This document shows, one piece after another, positions 37,201 through 45,405 of a DNA stretch of 64,000 bases. A program made the position numbers and the translations under genes. The notes under the pieces are model-generated. The model saw nothing but the letters and a program-made list of their open reading frames with translations. It ran no database searches and was not told where the DNA came from. The stretch's first letter is position 1, and each line of letters opens with the position of its first letter. This stretch comes from Mesorhizobium loti (GTDB taxonomy: Bacteria; Pseudomonadota; Alphaproteobacteria; Rhizobiales; Rhizobiaceae), in contig NZ_LPWA01000002.1 of the NCBI RefSeq assembly GCF_001510895.1, positions 1-64,000 on the forward strand, written 5' to 3'.

Positions 37201-37878
37201 ATGCAGGACGACACGCTTCGCATCGATCGCAGCGCCAAAACCTTGAGAACATTGGCCCTCGAGCGCATGCGCGAGGCCATCATGGATTTTCATTTCCAGC
37301 CCGGCGAAAGGCTGGTCGAGCGTCCGCTTTGCGATCAGCTCGGCGTCAGCCGCTCGGTTGTGCGCGAGGTTTTGCGGCAACTGGAGGCGGAAGGCCTGGT
37401 GCAGATGATCCCCGGACATGGGCCGGCGGTGGCGAGGCCCGATCTCGGCCGTACCGACGAGATCTACGAGCTTCGGGCCTTGCTCGAAGGGATCGCGGCG
37501 CGCGCCTGCGCGCTATCGGCGACCGATGGGCAACTGGCGATATTGGAGCATGCCCTCAGCGAGCTCTTCGAGGCCTGGGCGTCGGGCAAGCCGCCGGCGG
37601 TGATGCGCGCGACGACGAAGTTCTACGATGCGCTGTTCGAGGCGGCGGACAAGCGCGTCGCCTGGGAGATCGTGAGCGGGCTGAATGTGCGCATCAACCA
37701 GCTGCGTTCGATGACGATCGCCTCGGCAAACCGGCGCGAGCCGGCAATCGCGGAAATGAACGCGATCATGAATGCGATCCGGGCGCGCAAGCCCGAGGAG
37801 GCGGAAGCGGCGGCGCGGCGGCATGTCGAATCCGCCTGGAAAATCGCCCGCACGGCGCTGCAGCCGCCGGTCGCTTGA
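37201..37878 (+). CDS. GntR-family regulator, FCD type, of the oxygenase operon
   Basis: This 225-residue protein has a winged helix (about 15-75) reading RTLALERMREAIMDFHFQPG, then ERPLCDQLGVSRSVVREVLRQLEAEGLVQ (in pieces). The FCD domain (about 85-215) has YELRALLEGIAARACAL and FYDALFEAADKRVAWEIV. ATG 37201 sits behind GGGAGCA. It is divergent from the nine-gene leftward operon and separated from it by the palindrome at 37117, so it is almost certainly its local regulator. Confidence 0.92.
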   Translation: MQDDTLRIDRSAKTLRTLALERMREAIMDFHFQPGERLVERPLCDQLGVSRSVVREVLRQLEAEGLVQMIPGHGPAVARPDLGRTDEIYELRALLEGIAARACALSATDGQLAILEHALSELFEAWASGKPPAVMRATTKFYDALFEAADKRVAWEIVSGLNVRINQLRSMTIASANRREPAIAEMNAIMNAIRARKPEEAEAAARRHVESAWKIARTALQPPVA

Positions 37879-37884
37879 GGCGGC

Positions 37885-39306
37885 CTATGCGTCCAACGTC
37901 GTCCGCAGCCAGGCGGTGATGGCGTCGAAGTCGATCGGCTTCGTCGTGTCGACGTCGAAAAGCGGTCCGCGCCGCAAGGGCTCTGCCCGCTTGGCCAGTT
38001 CGACCAGCTCGGGAATGTAGGCCGCGCCCGGATGACCGGCTGGACGCTGGTCGAGCCGGGCGCCGTAGCGCTCGGCAAGAACCTCGCCGGGCGCGTGGCA
38101 CCAGATTTCGGCGGTCCGCTCGACGCCGGCTTTGCGCAGATGGTCCTCGAGAACGTCTCGTGGCTGGAAACCGAACCAGGCATCGACGACGAATGTGGCG
38201 CCTGCCGGAGCTTCGCCGACGAGCGACCAGATCGCCTGATAACTGGCGCGGCCAAGCGTGCGGTTGAACTCGCGATCGGCGCCGCCGAGCACTTCGAGGA
38301 ACGGATTCTTGACCGTGTCGAGCGCCAGCAGCGGCCAGCCCATGCGGTCGGCGATGCCGCGCGAGACGGTGCTCTTGCCGCTGGCGGGGATGCCGTTGAC
38401 CAGAACGGCGCGCCTTGCGGATGGCGTGCCCGCCACCGCTTTGAGCGCCTCCAGGCCGGCGCCGATCACGCCGGCGTCATCACCGAGCAGGGCCGGTTCC
38501 ACCTGGCATTGATACCACGGCGCCAGCGCCGGTGCGTGGGTAAGCGCCCGGTGCGCCGCCCGGCCCAGGCCACCGCCCAGCAAGACGAGGTCGGGGGCGA
38601 ACATGGCGACAGCCGAATCGATTGCCGCCCGCAATGGCTTGGCCCAGGCTTCCAATATGCCGCGCGCCGTGCCGTCGCCGGCCGCATCGCGGGCAAAGAG
38701 CTGGTCGACGGAGACACCCGGCCCCAAGCCGGCGCGTGCGATGTGGCGGCCGAGTGCCGTGCCCGAACTGGTGGTCTCGACGCAGCCGCGACGCCCGCAG
38801 GCGCAGATCTCGCCGTTGACGTCGACAGTGATGTGGCCGAGCTGGCCGGCTGTCGCGCGCCCGCGAACGATCCGCCGATCTTGAGCGACGGCGCCGCCGA
38901 TGCCGGTGCCGATGGTGAACATGACGACATTGTCGTGCCCCGCGGCCGCCCCCAGAGCCATCTCGGCGACCAGCGCCATGTTGCAGTCATTGTCGAGCAC
39001 GACGGGCTTGCCGGCCATGCTCTCAAGCCGCTGTTGCAGGGCGACCGAGGCGAGGTCGACGTAACCGCCCGACAGGACAGCGCCGCGCCTGGCATCGACG
39101 CGGCCGGGAACGCCGACGCCTATGGCCGCCACCTCTGGCGTATCGAGCAGGCGCGCCATGTCGGCAATGCGGCCAAGCACCAGCTCAGGGTCGGGTGCGC
39201 TTTTCTCGGCGACGCGCTTGAGGATCTCACCCGCGCCCGAGATGCGGGCGGCACGCAGATTGGTGCCGCCGATATCGATCCCGATGGCCATCGACCTTTG
39301 TGGCAT
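37885..39306 (-). CDS. ROK sugar kinase fused to a P-loop (AAA_33) kinase
   Basis: The roughly 473-residue protein has two parts. Residues 1-295 are a ROK kinase: phosphate loop GIDIGGTNLR, VLDNDCNMALVAEMALG, GTGIGGAV, and the zinc motif GQLGHI with CACGRRGCVE. Residues 305-470 are a separate P-loop kinase with Walker A NGIPASGKST, LALDTVKNP, FVVDAWFGFQPRDVLEDHLR and a Cys/His-rich EIWCHAPG. The fold resembles the AAA_33/chloramphenicol-phosphotransferase group. Start is ATG 39306; ATG 39291 is equally possible. The aldolase gene upstream suggests sequential phosphorylation of a ketose before cleavage. Confidence 0.9.
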   Translation of the reverse strand: MPQRSMAIGIDIGGTNLRAARISGAGEILKRVAEKSAPDPELVLGRIADMARLLDTPEVAAIGVGVPGRVDARRGAVLSGGYVDLASVALQQRLESMAGKPVVLDNDCNMALVAEMALGAAAGHDNVVMFTIGTGIGGAVAQDRRIVRGRATAGQLGHITVDVNGEICACGRRGCVETTSSGTALGRHIARAGLGPGVSVDQLFARDAAGDGTARGILEAWAKPLRAAIDSAVAMFAPDLVLLGGGLGRAAHRALTHAPALAPWYQCQVEPALLGDDAGVIGAGLEALKAVAGTPSARRAVLVNGIPASGKSTVSRGIADRMGWPLLALDTVKNPFLEVLGGADREFNRTLGRASYQAIWSLVGEAPAGATFVVDAWFGFQPRDVLEDHLRKAGVERTAEIWCHAPGEVLAERYGARLDQRPAGHPGAAYIPELVELAKRAEPLRRGPLFDVDTTKPIDFDAITAWLRTTLDA

Positions 39307-39375
39307 GATGTTCCGCACTTGTCCGGCGCCGGCCCGCGATTCAGGTCAGGCCCGCATCACCTCAACCACAATGCC

Positions 39376-40281
39376 CTAGGCGGCCTTTTGCCGGTAGTGC
39401 CCGATCACCGCCTGGATCTCGCGCAGTCGCGGCACGGCGATGGTTTTCAGTCTTTCGCGCTGGATGTCGCGGTCGAGCGAGATGCAGTCCTTCCACAGCG
39501 AACGGCCGGCGATGACGCCCGACGCGCCGTTTTGCATGGCGATCTCCACCTGGCCGAGGAAGGTCGCGTGGTTGACGCCGGCAGACAGCACCGCCCACGG
39601 CACCTCGCCCGCCATCCTGGTGATGTTGGCGCAGGCTTCGGCCGTGCCGGGATAAGGAAGCTTCAGCACCTTGGCGCCGCACTCCAGCGAAATCCTCGTG
39701 CCTTCCTCGACAAGCCAGGGCGTCTTGGCCGCATAGTCCTCGGGGCTTTCCCCTTCGAGCTGATAGGTCAGGAACTCGACGACCAAAAGCAGGTCCTCCT
39801 TCCCGAAGTCGGCGATGCACTGGCGCAGGATCGCAATGTTGTGCTCGTTGGCTGCCGGCTTGTCGGCCCTGAGATAGACCATGATCTTGCCGCCGGTGCC
39901 GCCCAGTTCGCGCACGCGCCGCGCGTCGATGCCGGGAACGAGGCGCGACAGGCGGTGGCCTTCGGGCGAGACATCGAAGCCGGAGGCGTCGAGACCGATG
40001 AGAAGTGCTGTGTCACGGTTCAGCACGCCCTCGTCGACCACGCGCGGCACGGCGCAAAGCGGGTCGAGCAAGACGCAGGACGCGGCGCTGGCGAGGTAGC
40101 GCGTGATGTCCGCCTTGGTGTCGCCGAGCATGTCGTTGGTGATCCTGGCCTGCTCGGCCGGATCGGACGCCAGCAAGGCGCGCATGCCGCCGCGCTGGTC
40201 GCAGGCGATGGCCACCATGGCCCCGTCCGGTCCGCAGATTTGCTGGTAGCCGCGCAACTCCGCGGTGGTCATCTTCGCCAT
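39376..40281 (-). CDS. Class I aldolase of the LacD/YihT group
   Basis: The product is 301 residues. AIACDQRGGMRALLA near the start, KADITRYLASAASCVLLDP, KIMVYLRADKP, VVEFLTYQLEGESPEDYA, AKVLKLPYPG, WAVLSAGVNHATF and GASGVIAGRSLWKD follow tagatose-1,6-bisphosphate aldolase (LacD) and sulfofructose-phosphate aldolase (YihT) proteins. The Schiff-base Lys is most likely the one in KVLKLPYPG. It is the first gene of a leftward pair with the bifunctional kinase, so it probably splits a phosphorylated ketose into two three-carbon units. Confidence 0.88.
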   Translation of the reverse strand: MAKMTTAELRGYQQICGPDGAMVAIACDQRGGMRALLASDPAEQARITNDMLGDTKADITRYLASAASCVLLDPLCAVPRVVDEGVLNRDTALLIGLDASGFDVSPEGHRLSRLVPGIDARRVRELGGTGGKIMVYLRADKPAANEHNIAILRQCIADFGKEDLLLVVEFLTYQLEGESPEDYAAKTPWLVEEGTRISLECGAKVLKLPYPGTAEACANITRMAGEVPWAVLSAGVNHATFLGQVEIAMQNGASGVIAGRSLWKDCISLDRDIQRERLKTIAVPRLREIQAVIGHYRQKAA

Positions 40282-40481
40282 GGTCTTGTCGTCCGATGTT
40301 TGGCGCTCTCTGGCCGAGGGCGCGGATCAGGAATGTTCAGTTTCACCCGCTTGCCGGCAGGGCGATTTTTGGCCGCTTTTGATGGTGCCGTCGGCTGCTG
40401 AAGAAGCGACCTGGCCGGCGCAGTGACCTCAAGTTGCGGGTTCGCCGGATTTGCGCGATAACTCCCGTCGGCGTATGTGTG

Positions 40482-40494
40482 TGTAACACGTTGC
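40482..40494. promoter_or_regulatory. Candidate SorC operator (site 1)
   Basis: TGTAACACGTTGC is, read on the other strand, GCAACGTGTTACA. It matches GCAAAGTGTTACA at 41629-41641 in 12 of 13 positions. It lies between the divergent aldolase and SorC genes. Confidence 0.55.
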
Positions 40495-40552
40495 TGAAAG
40501 GAATTGCAAGCTGCCTGTCTCTCCCGTCCAGGATGCGACCGCGTCGCGTACG

Positions 40553-41458
40553 ATGCTGCACACTGTCGCCAAGCTGCATTACGAGGCGGAGATGTCGCAG
40601 GTCGATATCGCGCGGCAGCTCGGCGTCTCGACGGCGACGATCTCGCGCCTGTTGCAGCGGGCGCGGGCCGAGGGCATCGTAAAGATCGAGGTTATCGATC
40701 TGGTGACGCCGGAGGACATCACCAGACAGCTGATCGACCGATTGGGACTTCGTGACGCCGCGGTGATCGAGACGCCGTCGGCCGGCGCGCTGACGGCGCT
40801 CTCCGCTCCGCTCGGCGGCCTGCTCAAGCAGCCGCAGCTGGCGGCCGGCTCGGTGGTGGCCATCGGCTGGGGGCGCGCCGTGCGCGAGGTGATCCGGGCC
40901 GGCCTGCCGCGTATTCCGGGCGTGCTCACCGTCGCCGCTACCGGCGGCATGCAGCAGCACGCCCCGCATTTCCAGATCAACGAGTTCGTGCGGCTTGCGG
41001 CCGAGGAATTCGGCGGCACGCCGCACTTCATCCATGCGCCCTATCTGCCGTCGAGCGAGCTGCGCGACGTCTTCCTTGGCGATGCCGCCATCCGCGATGC
41101 CGTGGCGCTTTGGGACCGGACCGACGTCGCGATCGTCGGCGTCGGCCTGCCGCATGCCATCAACGCGCCGGAGGCGAGCGCCGCCACGCCGAGCGAGCAG
41201 GCGCTGGTTCACGCGGCAGGCGATGTGCTTCGGCATTATTTCGATGCCGAAGGCGCGCTGATCGCCTGGGACGGGGAGAGCCGGATGATCGCGATGTCGC
41301 CGGCACAGCTTCGCGCCGCGCCGCTGGTGATCGGCGTCGCCGCCTCGCCGGAGAAGGCAACCGCTATCATCGGCGCCGTCCGCGCCGGGCTCATCAATGC
41401 CCTGGTGACGGATACAAAGACGGCGCAGGCCATCCTCGACACCCTGCCGGCTCATTAA
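40553..41458 (+). CDS. SorC-family sugar-binding transcriptional regulator
   Basis: This 301-residue protein has an N-terminal helix-turn-helix (KLHYEAEMSQVDIARQLGVS, then TATISRLLQRARAEGIVKIEV) and a sugar-phosphate sensor domain with GWGRAVREVIRAG, VAATGGMQQHAPHFQINEFV, ALWDRTDVAIVGVGLP and GVAASPEKATAIIGAVRAGLIN. ATG 40553 has no clear ribosome binding site. The upstream frame stays open for about 20 codons without a usual start, so the true N-terminus may be slightly longer. It lies between the kinase-aldolase genes and the importer and probably controls both. Confidence 0.9.
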   Translation: MLHTVAKLHYEAEMSQVDIARQLGVSTATISRLLQRARAEGIVKIEVIDLVTPEDITRQLIDRLGLRDAAVIETPSAGALTALSAPLGGLLKQPQLAAGSVVAIGWGRAVREVIRAGLPRIPGVLTVAATGGMQQHAPHFQINEFVRLAAEEFGGTPHFIHAPYLPSSELRDVFLGDAAIRDAVALWDRTDVAIVGVGLPHAINAPEASAATPSEQALVHAAGDVLRHYFDAEGALIAWDGESRMIAMSPAQLRAAPLVIGVAASPEKATAIIGAVRAGLINALVTDTKTAQAILDTLPAH

Positions 41459-41893
41459 AACACAATCCGCCAATCGCTGGCCCAGCGCGCGTCGCGGCGC
41501 GAAATCAGTTGTGTCGGCAAGAGGTCGGAGCAATAGTCCGCCGGGGCCTCTTCGGAGCAGGCAGATGCTGTCCGGTACGAAAAAGCTGTCGCTGCAATCT
41601 CGGAAAAACCGAGTTGCAATTTATTTCTGCAAAGTGTTACAAGTTTGCACGCCCGGTGTGGATGAACCCCGAGCGGCGCAGTTCCCTCGGGCCTGGCTGA
41701 GACCGGCAAACGAGACTGCGGCTAATGGCCGGCCGGCTCCGACCGGCTGACATATCGACCGGAGGGCGCTTGGGAGGAAAGCTGCCCGCGACAGCAGACA
41801 GGCGTTCCCGGCCGTCGGCATCCTGGGCGGATCGGCGGCCATTCCGATGTCACTTGCAACGGCAAACCTGCCAATCACAATGAGGAGGAGTTC
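41459..41893. other. Regulatory gap before the Frc-type importer
   Basis: No gene is seen. A hairpin built on TGCAATCTCGG and CCGAGTTGCA lies at about 41592-41617. GCAAAGTGTTACA at 41629-41641, the second copy of the putative SorC site, is embedded between TGCAAA (41628) and TTTGCA (41644-41649). The importer ATG follows 250 bp later with GAGGAG at 41883-41888. Confidence 0.55.
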
Positions 41894-42871
41894 ATGAAGA
41901 AGATCGTTGCCGCGCTCGCGGCGCTTGCCGTCGGCGCCACGGTGCTGATTGCGCCCGCGCAAGCGCAGGACAAGAAATACACCATCGCGCTCATTCCGGG
42001 CCTGACCACCGACGGTTTCTACATCACCATGCGCAAGGGCGCCCAGGCGGCGGCCGACGCGCTCGGCGTGAACCTGGTTTTCCAGGGCGCACCGGAATTC
42101 AACCCGGTCACCCAGGTGCCGGTGCTTGACGCGGTCATCGCCAAGAAGCCGGATGCGATCCTGATCGCGCCGACCGACAAAGTTCAGCTGGTCGAGCCGC
42201 TGCGCAAGGCCAATGACGCCGGCATCCCGGTCATCACGGTCGACACCTTCATCGGCACCGGCAGCTACCAGACCGGCGCCGGCGACGCCGATTTCCCGCT
42301 GGCCTACATCGCTTCCGACAACGTGCTCGGCGGCGAGATCGCGGCACGCGCCTTGGCCACCGCCATCGGCGACAAGGGCAAGGTCTATGTGTCAAACGTC
42401 AAGCCCGGCATCTCGACCACCGACCAGCGCGAAGAGGGTTTCAAAAAGGAGATGGCCAAGCATTCCGGCATCACCGTGCTGGAGACCCAGTTCAACGACG
42501 ACGACGCCAACAAGGCAGCCTCGCAATTGCAGGCGGTGTTCGCCCGCAATCCCGATCTCGTTGGCGTCTTCGGCGCCAACCTGTTCTCCGCGCTAGGCGC
42601 CGCCAACGGCGTCAAGCAGGCCGGGCAGACCGGCACCGTCAAGGTGGTTGCCTTCGATGCTCCAACCAGCATCGTCGACAACATCAACACCGGCCTGGTG
42701 GACGTGGCGATCGCCCAGCATCCGGCCGAGATCGGTTATTTCGGCGTGGTCTCGGCCTATGCGCACCTGACCGGCCATTCGATCCCGGTTTCGATCGGCA
42801 CCGGCTTCACGATCATGGACAAGTCCAACATCGCGGATCCGAACATCTCGAAGTATCTATACTCCGAGTAA
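41894..42871 (+). CDS. Sugar ABC transporter periplasmic binding protein (Peripla_BP_4)
   Basis: This 325-residue protein has a signal peptide ending PAQAQ at residue 25. The mature part has YTIALIPGLTTDGFYITMRKG, PVLDAVIAKKPDAILIAPTD, VITVDTFIGTGSYQTGAGDAD, YIASDNVLGGEIAARAL and VVAFDAPTSIVDNINTGLVDVAIAQHPAE, the ribose/xylose-type type-1 fold. It feeds the permease and ATPase downstream. Ligand could be a ketose that matches the kinase and aldolase. It differs clearly from the known fructose-binding FrcB. Confidence 0.92.
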   Translation: MKKIVAALAALAVGATVLIAPAQAQDKKYTIALIPGLTTDGFYITMRKGAQAAADALGVNLVFQGAPEFNPVTQVPVLDAVIAKKPDAILIAPTDKVQLVEPLRKANDAGIPVITVDTFIGTGSYQTGAGDADFPLAYIASDNVLGGEIAARALATAIGDKGKVYVSNVKPGISTTDQREEGFKKEMAKHSGITVLETQFNDDDANKAASQLQAVFARNPDLVGVFGANLFSALGAANGVKQAGQTGTVKVVAFDAPTSIVDNINTGLVDVAIAQHPAEIGYFGVVSAYAHLTGHSIPVSIGTGFTIMDKSNIADPNISKYLYSE

Positions 42872-42884
42872 TTAAACGCGTTTC

Positions 42885-42912
42885 GTCCCCTCCCGGCCTG
42901 CCGGGAGGGGAC
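42885..42912 (+). promoter_or_regulatory. Hairpin between binding-protein and permease genes
   Basis: GTCCCCTCCCGG and CCGGGAGGGGAC form a perfect 12 bp stem with a CCTG loop, 13 bp after the binding-protein stop. No T run follows, so mRNA protection or partial termination is more likely than full termination. Confidence 0.7.
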
Positions 42913-42943
42913 CTGCGCAAGCAAGCCGCGCCGCGGAGCATTC

Positions 42944-44005
42944 ATGACCTCAACATCACCAGCCCAGCAGGCCGAAAAGCATATCGCCCCTCAGGCCGAC
43001 CACAGCGAAGCGGCCAAGAGCTGGATCCGACGCATCGCCGAAGGGCGTGCATGGCTGTTCCTCGCCGCCTTGATCATCTGTTTCGAGGTCTGGTCAAGGG
43101 TCGTCTATGGCGCGACCTTCGTGCTCAATCCGTTCAACCTGCAGTCGATTGCGATATTCGCCGTGGCGCCGCTACTGCTCGCGACCGGGCAGACCTTCGT
43201 CATCATTTCGGGCGGCATCGATCTCTCGCTCGGCTTCATCATGGGGCTCGCCGCCGTGATAGCCGCGCATGCGACCAACATGGCCGGAGCCGCCATCCCG
43301 TTGCCGCTGGCGATGCTGGCCGGAATCCTTGCCGCGGTGATCGTCGCCGGCGTGCCCGGCGTCATCAACGGCCTCTTGATCTCGCGCCTCAGGGTGCCGC
43401 CCTTTATCGGCACGCTCGGCATGTTCGGCGTCGCGCGCGGCGCCGCCTACCTGCTTGCCGGGGGCACAACGGTTCCGGTGCAGAATTCCTGGTTCGCGCT
43501 GCTCGGCAACGGCAAGTTCTACAGCGTGCCCTACCTCGTCATCATCACCGCGATCTTCGTCATCGTGATGCACTACATTCTGAGCCAGACCCGCTTCGGC
43601 CAGCACAATTACGCGATCGGCGCCAATGCGCAGGCGGCGCGCCGCGCCGGCATCGACATCAAGGATCACATCTTGCGCCTCTACGTGCTGTCGGCGATGT
43701 GCGCCGGCCTCGGCGGCGCGCTCTATGCCGCGCGCTTCACCGCGGGCGCGGCGCAGGCCGGCGAGCCGCTACTTCTGGACAGCGTCGCCGCGGTGGTGAT
43801 CGGCGGCGCCAGCCTGTTCGGCGGGTCCGGCACGATCTTAGGCACAGTGGCCGGCGCGCTGGTGATCGCGGTCATCCAGTACGGGCTGGTCTTCGTCAAT
43901 GTCGAGCCGTTCTGGCAGTTCATCGCCGTCGGCGTCGTCATCATCATTTCCGTCCTTATCGACCAGGCGCAGCGCCGGTTCAGTGGAGCCCGTCAGGATG
44001 AATAG
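42944..44005 (+). CDS. Sugar ABC transporter permease (FrcC/RbsC type)
   Basis: This 353-residue membrane protein has a 45-residue cytoplasmic N-terminus and about nine hydrophobic segments. Family marks are GQTFVIISGGIDLSLGFIMGL, LRVPPFIGTLGMFGVARG, YAIGANAQAARRAGIDI and SVAAVVIGGASLFGGSGTILG. Its end overlaps the ATPase start by eight bases. The order binding protein, permease, single-domain ATPase is that of the rhizobial Frc transporter. Confidence 0.93.
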   Translation: MTSTSPAQQAEKHIAPQADHSEAAKSWIRRIAEGRAWLFLAALIICFEVWSRVVYGATFVLNPFNLQSIAIFAVAPLLLATGQTFVIISGGIDLSLGFIMGLAAVIAAHATNMAGAAIPLPLAMLAGILAAVIVAGVPGVINGLLISRLRVPPFIGTLGMFGVARGAAYLLAGGTTVPVQNSWFALLGNGKFYSVPYLVIITAIFVIVMHYILSQTRFGQHNYAIGANAQAARRAGIDIKDHILRLYVLSAMCAGLGGALYAARFTAGAAQAGEPLLLDSVAAVVIGGASLFGGSGTILGTVAGALVIAVIQYGLVFVNVEPFWQFIAVGVVIIISVLIDQAQRRFSGARQDE

Positions 44006-44753
44006 CAGCGTGCAGACCGCACCTCTCCTCGAAGTCCGGAACCTGTCCAAGCATTTCGGCGCCGTGCGCGCGCTCAACGATTTCTCCATGATCGTGCGGC
44101 CGGGCGAAGTGGTGGCGCTTGCCGGCGACAACGGCGCCGGCAAGACGACGCTGATCAAGGCGATATCCGGGGTCTATCAGCCGACCGGCGGCGAAATCCT
44201 GCTGAGAGGTCAGCCGGTGAGCTTCGCCACGCCGCAGGAGGCGCGCGAGAAAGGCATCGAGACGATCTACCAGGATCTCGCTCTGGCCGACAATCTGTCG
44301 ATCGGCGCCAACATCTTCCTCGGCCGCGAGCCGATGCGCAAGGCGTTCGGCTTCCTGCCCGTGCTCGACCGCAAGGCGATGGCCACGGCGGCCAAGGAGA
44401 CGATGAGCCGGCTCGATTTCCACGTCAGCCGGCTAGAGGCCCCTGTCAGCAATTTCTCCGGCGGCCAGCGGCAGGCCGTCGCCATCGGCCGCGCCGTCTA
44501 TTGGGACGCGCAGATCCTGATCATGGACGAGCCGACCGCAGCGCTCGGCGTGCCCGAACAGCGCAAGGTCATCTCGCTGATCCATCAGCTCAAGGCGCAA
44601 GGGCGCGGCGTGATCTTCATCTCGCACAATCTGCAGGACATTTTCGCCGTCTCCGACCGCATCGTCGTGCTCAGGCGCGGCGTGCAGGCCGGCGAGCGCA
44701 AGATCTCCGAGACCAACCACGACGAAGTCGTCAAGCTGATGGTCGGCGGCTAG
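43998..44753 (+). CDS. Sugar ABC transporter ATPase, single-domain (FrcA type)
   Basis: This 251-residue single ABC domain has Walker A GDNGAGKTT (about 40), Q-loop IETIYQDLALADNLS, signature NFSGGQRQAVAIGRAV, Walker B ILIMDEPTAALG and His-loop FISHNLQDIFAVSD. Single-domain sugar ATPases of this kind work as homodimers. ATG 43998 has an AGGA right before it and overlaps the permease end. Confidence 0.93.
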   Translation: MNSSVQTAPLLEVRNLSKHFGAVRALNDFSMIVRPGEVVALAGDNGAGKTTLIKAISGVYQPTGGEILLRGQPVSFATPQEAREKGIETIYQDLALADNLSIGANIFLGREPMRKAFGFLPVLDRKAMATAAKETMSRLDFHVSRLEAPVSNFSGGQRQAVAIGRAVYWDAQILIMDEPTAALGVPEQRKVISLIHQLKAQGRGVIFISHNLQDIFAVSDRIVVLRRGVQAGERKISETNHDEVVKLMVGG

Positions 44754-44761
44754 GTCTTTTT

Positions 44762-44829
44762 GAGCATGATCTTATCCGAAAACCGGTTCCACTTTTTGCT
44801 ACGCTGACCTTCGGTTCGGGATCATGCTT
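44762..44829. repeat. Rhizobial palindromic intergenic repeat (RIME-like), copy 1
   Basis: The element begins GAGCATGATC and ends GGGATCATGCTT, with the conserved inner part CCGAAAACCGGTTCCACTTT. Short palindromes with this wording are scattered through Rhizobium and Mesorhizobium genomes. Its last base touches the stop codon of the ATC-hydrolase-like gene. Confidence 0.75.
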
Positions 44830-45335
44830 TAGCCGGCGTCGCGATTGGTCAGCGCGATGTGGCAGCAGCCGGAGCCGTGGCCCGGCGTCCAGGTGACGTT
44901 GGCGAAACGCACGCCGGTCGCCTCGAACAGGCCGCGGTCGAAGGCGCCGGCGATGCGGCAGAGCGTGGCGAGCTTTTCCTCACCGACGCCGGCCTCGACC
45001 CAGGCGTCCTTCAGCGGGCAGCGCTTCACCCTGAAGGCGATGTGGTCGGGCCCGCGATCGACGTCGGTCGGATACATGCGGCCGTCATCCGGACTGACGG
45101 CTAGGAACGCCTCGCCGATCGCCAGCGCGTCGTTGGGGCCGAAACCGGCGAAGGCGGCCGCCGCGACTTCCTGGCCGCGCTTTTCGATGATGCGGACCAT
45201 CACCGCCTCTGCCTTCTCCGCGCCGAGTTCGGCGGTCAGTTCGTCGAGGAAGAGGCGATAGAGATCGGCCCGATTGCGGAAGGCGGAATCGAGCTCGCGC
45301 GACAGGTTTTCGGCTCTGGCTGCGGGGTTGGTCAT
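44829..45335 (-). CDS. L-2-amino-thiazoline-4-carboxylic acid hydrolase-like protein
   Basis: This 168-residue protein has an N-terminal helical part (NLSRELDSAFRNRADLYRLFLDEL) and a C-terminal part with VKRCPLKDAWVEAGV, LCRIAGAFDRGLFEATGV and WTPGHGSGCCHIAL. The spaced Cys-Pro, Cys, Asp and final Cys-Cys-His match the ATC hydrolase family, in which a hydrolase opens a thiazoline ring on the way to cysteine. It follows the oligopeptide-type importer genes in the same direction, so it may process an imported sulphur compound. It is framed by two RIME-like repeats. Confidence 0.75.
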   Translation of the reverse strand: MTNPAARAENLSRELDSAFRNRADLYRLFLDELTAELGAEKAEAVMVRIIEKRGQEVAAAAFAGFGPNDALAIGEAFLAVSPDDGRMYPTDVDRGPDHIAFRVKRCPLKDAWVEAGVGEEKLATLCRIAGAFDRGLFEATGVRFANVTWTPGHGSGCCHIALTNRDAG

Positions 45336-45358
45336 GATACGTCCTGAATTATTCTTCG

Positions 45359-45405
45359 ACCATGATCTTGTCCGCAAACCGGGTCCCACTTTGCGGGATC
45401 ATGGT
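45359..45405. repeat. Rhizobial palindromic intergenic repeat (RIME-like), copy 2
   Basis: The element begins ACCATGATC and ends GATCATGGT, with GCAAACCGGGTCCCACTTTG between. The same family as copy 1 is recognisable, but the spacer is shorter. The stop codon of the upstream ATPase gene (45399-45401) lies inside it. Confidence 0.75.

Noticed and set aside
38032..40401. A 789-codon open frame on the plus strand
   Set aside because: It is antisense to the ROK-type kinase and the aldolase, has no family motif, and arises from high-GC codon use; the minus-strand genes show clear catalytic motifs.
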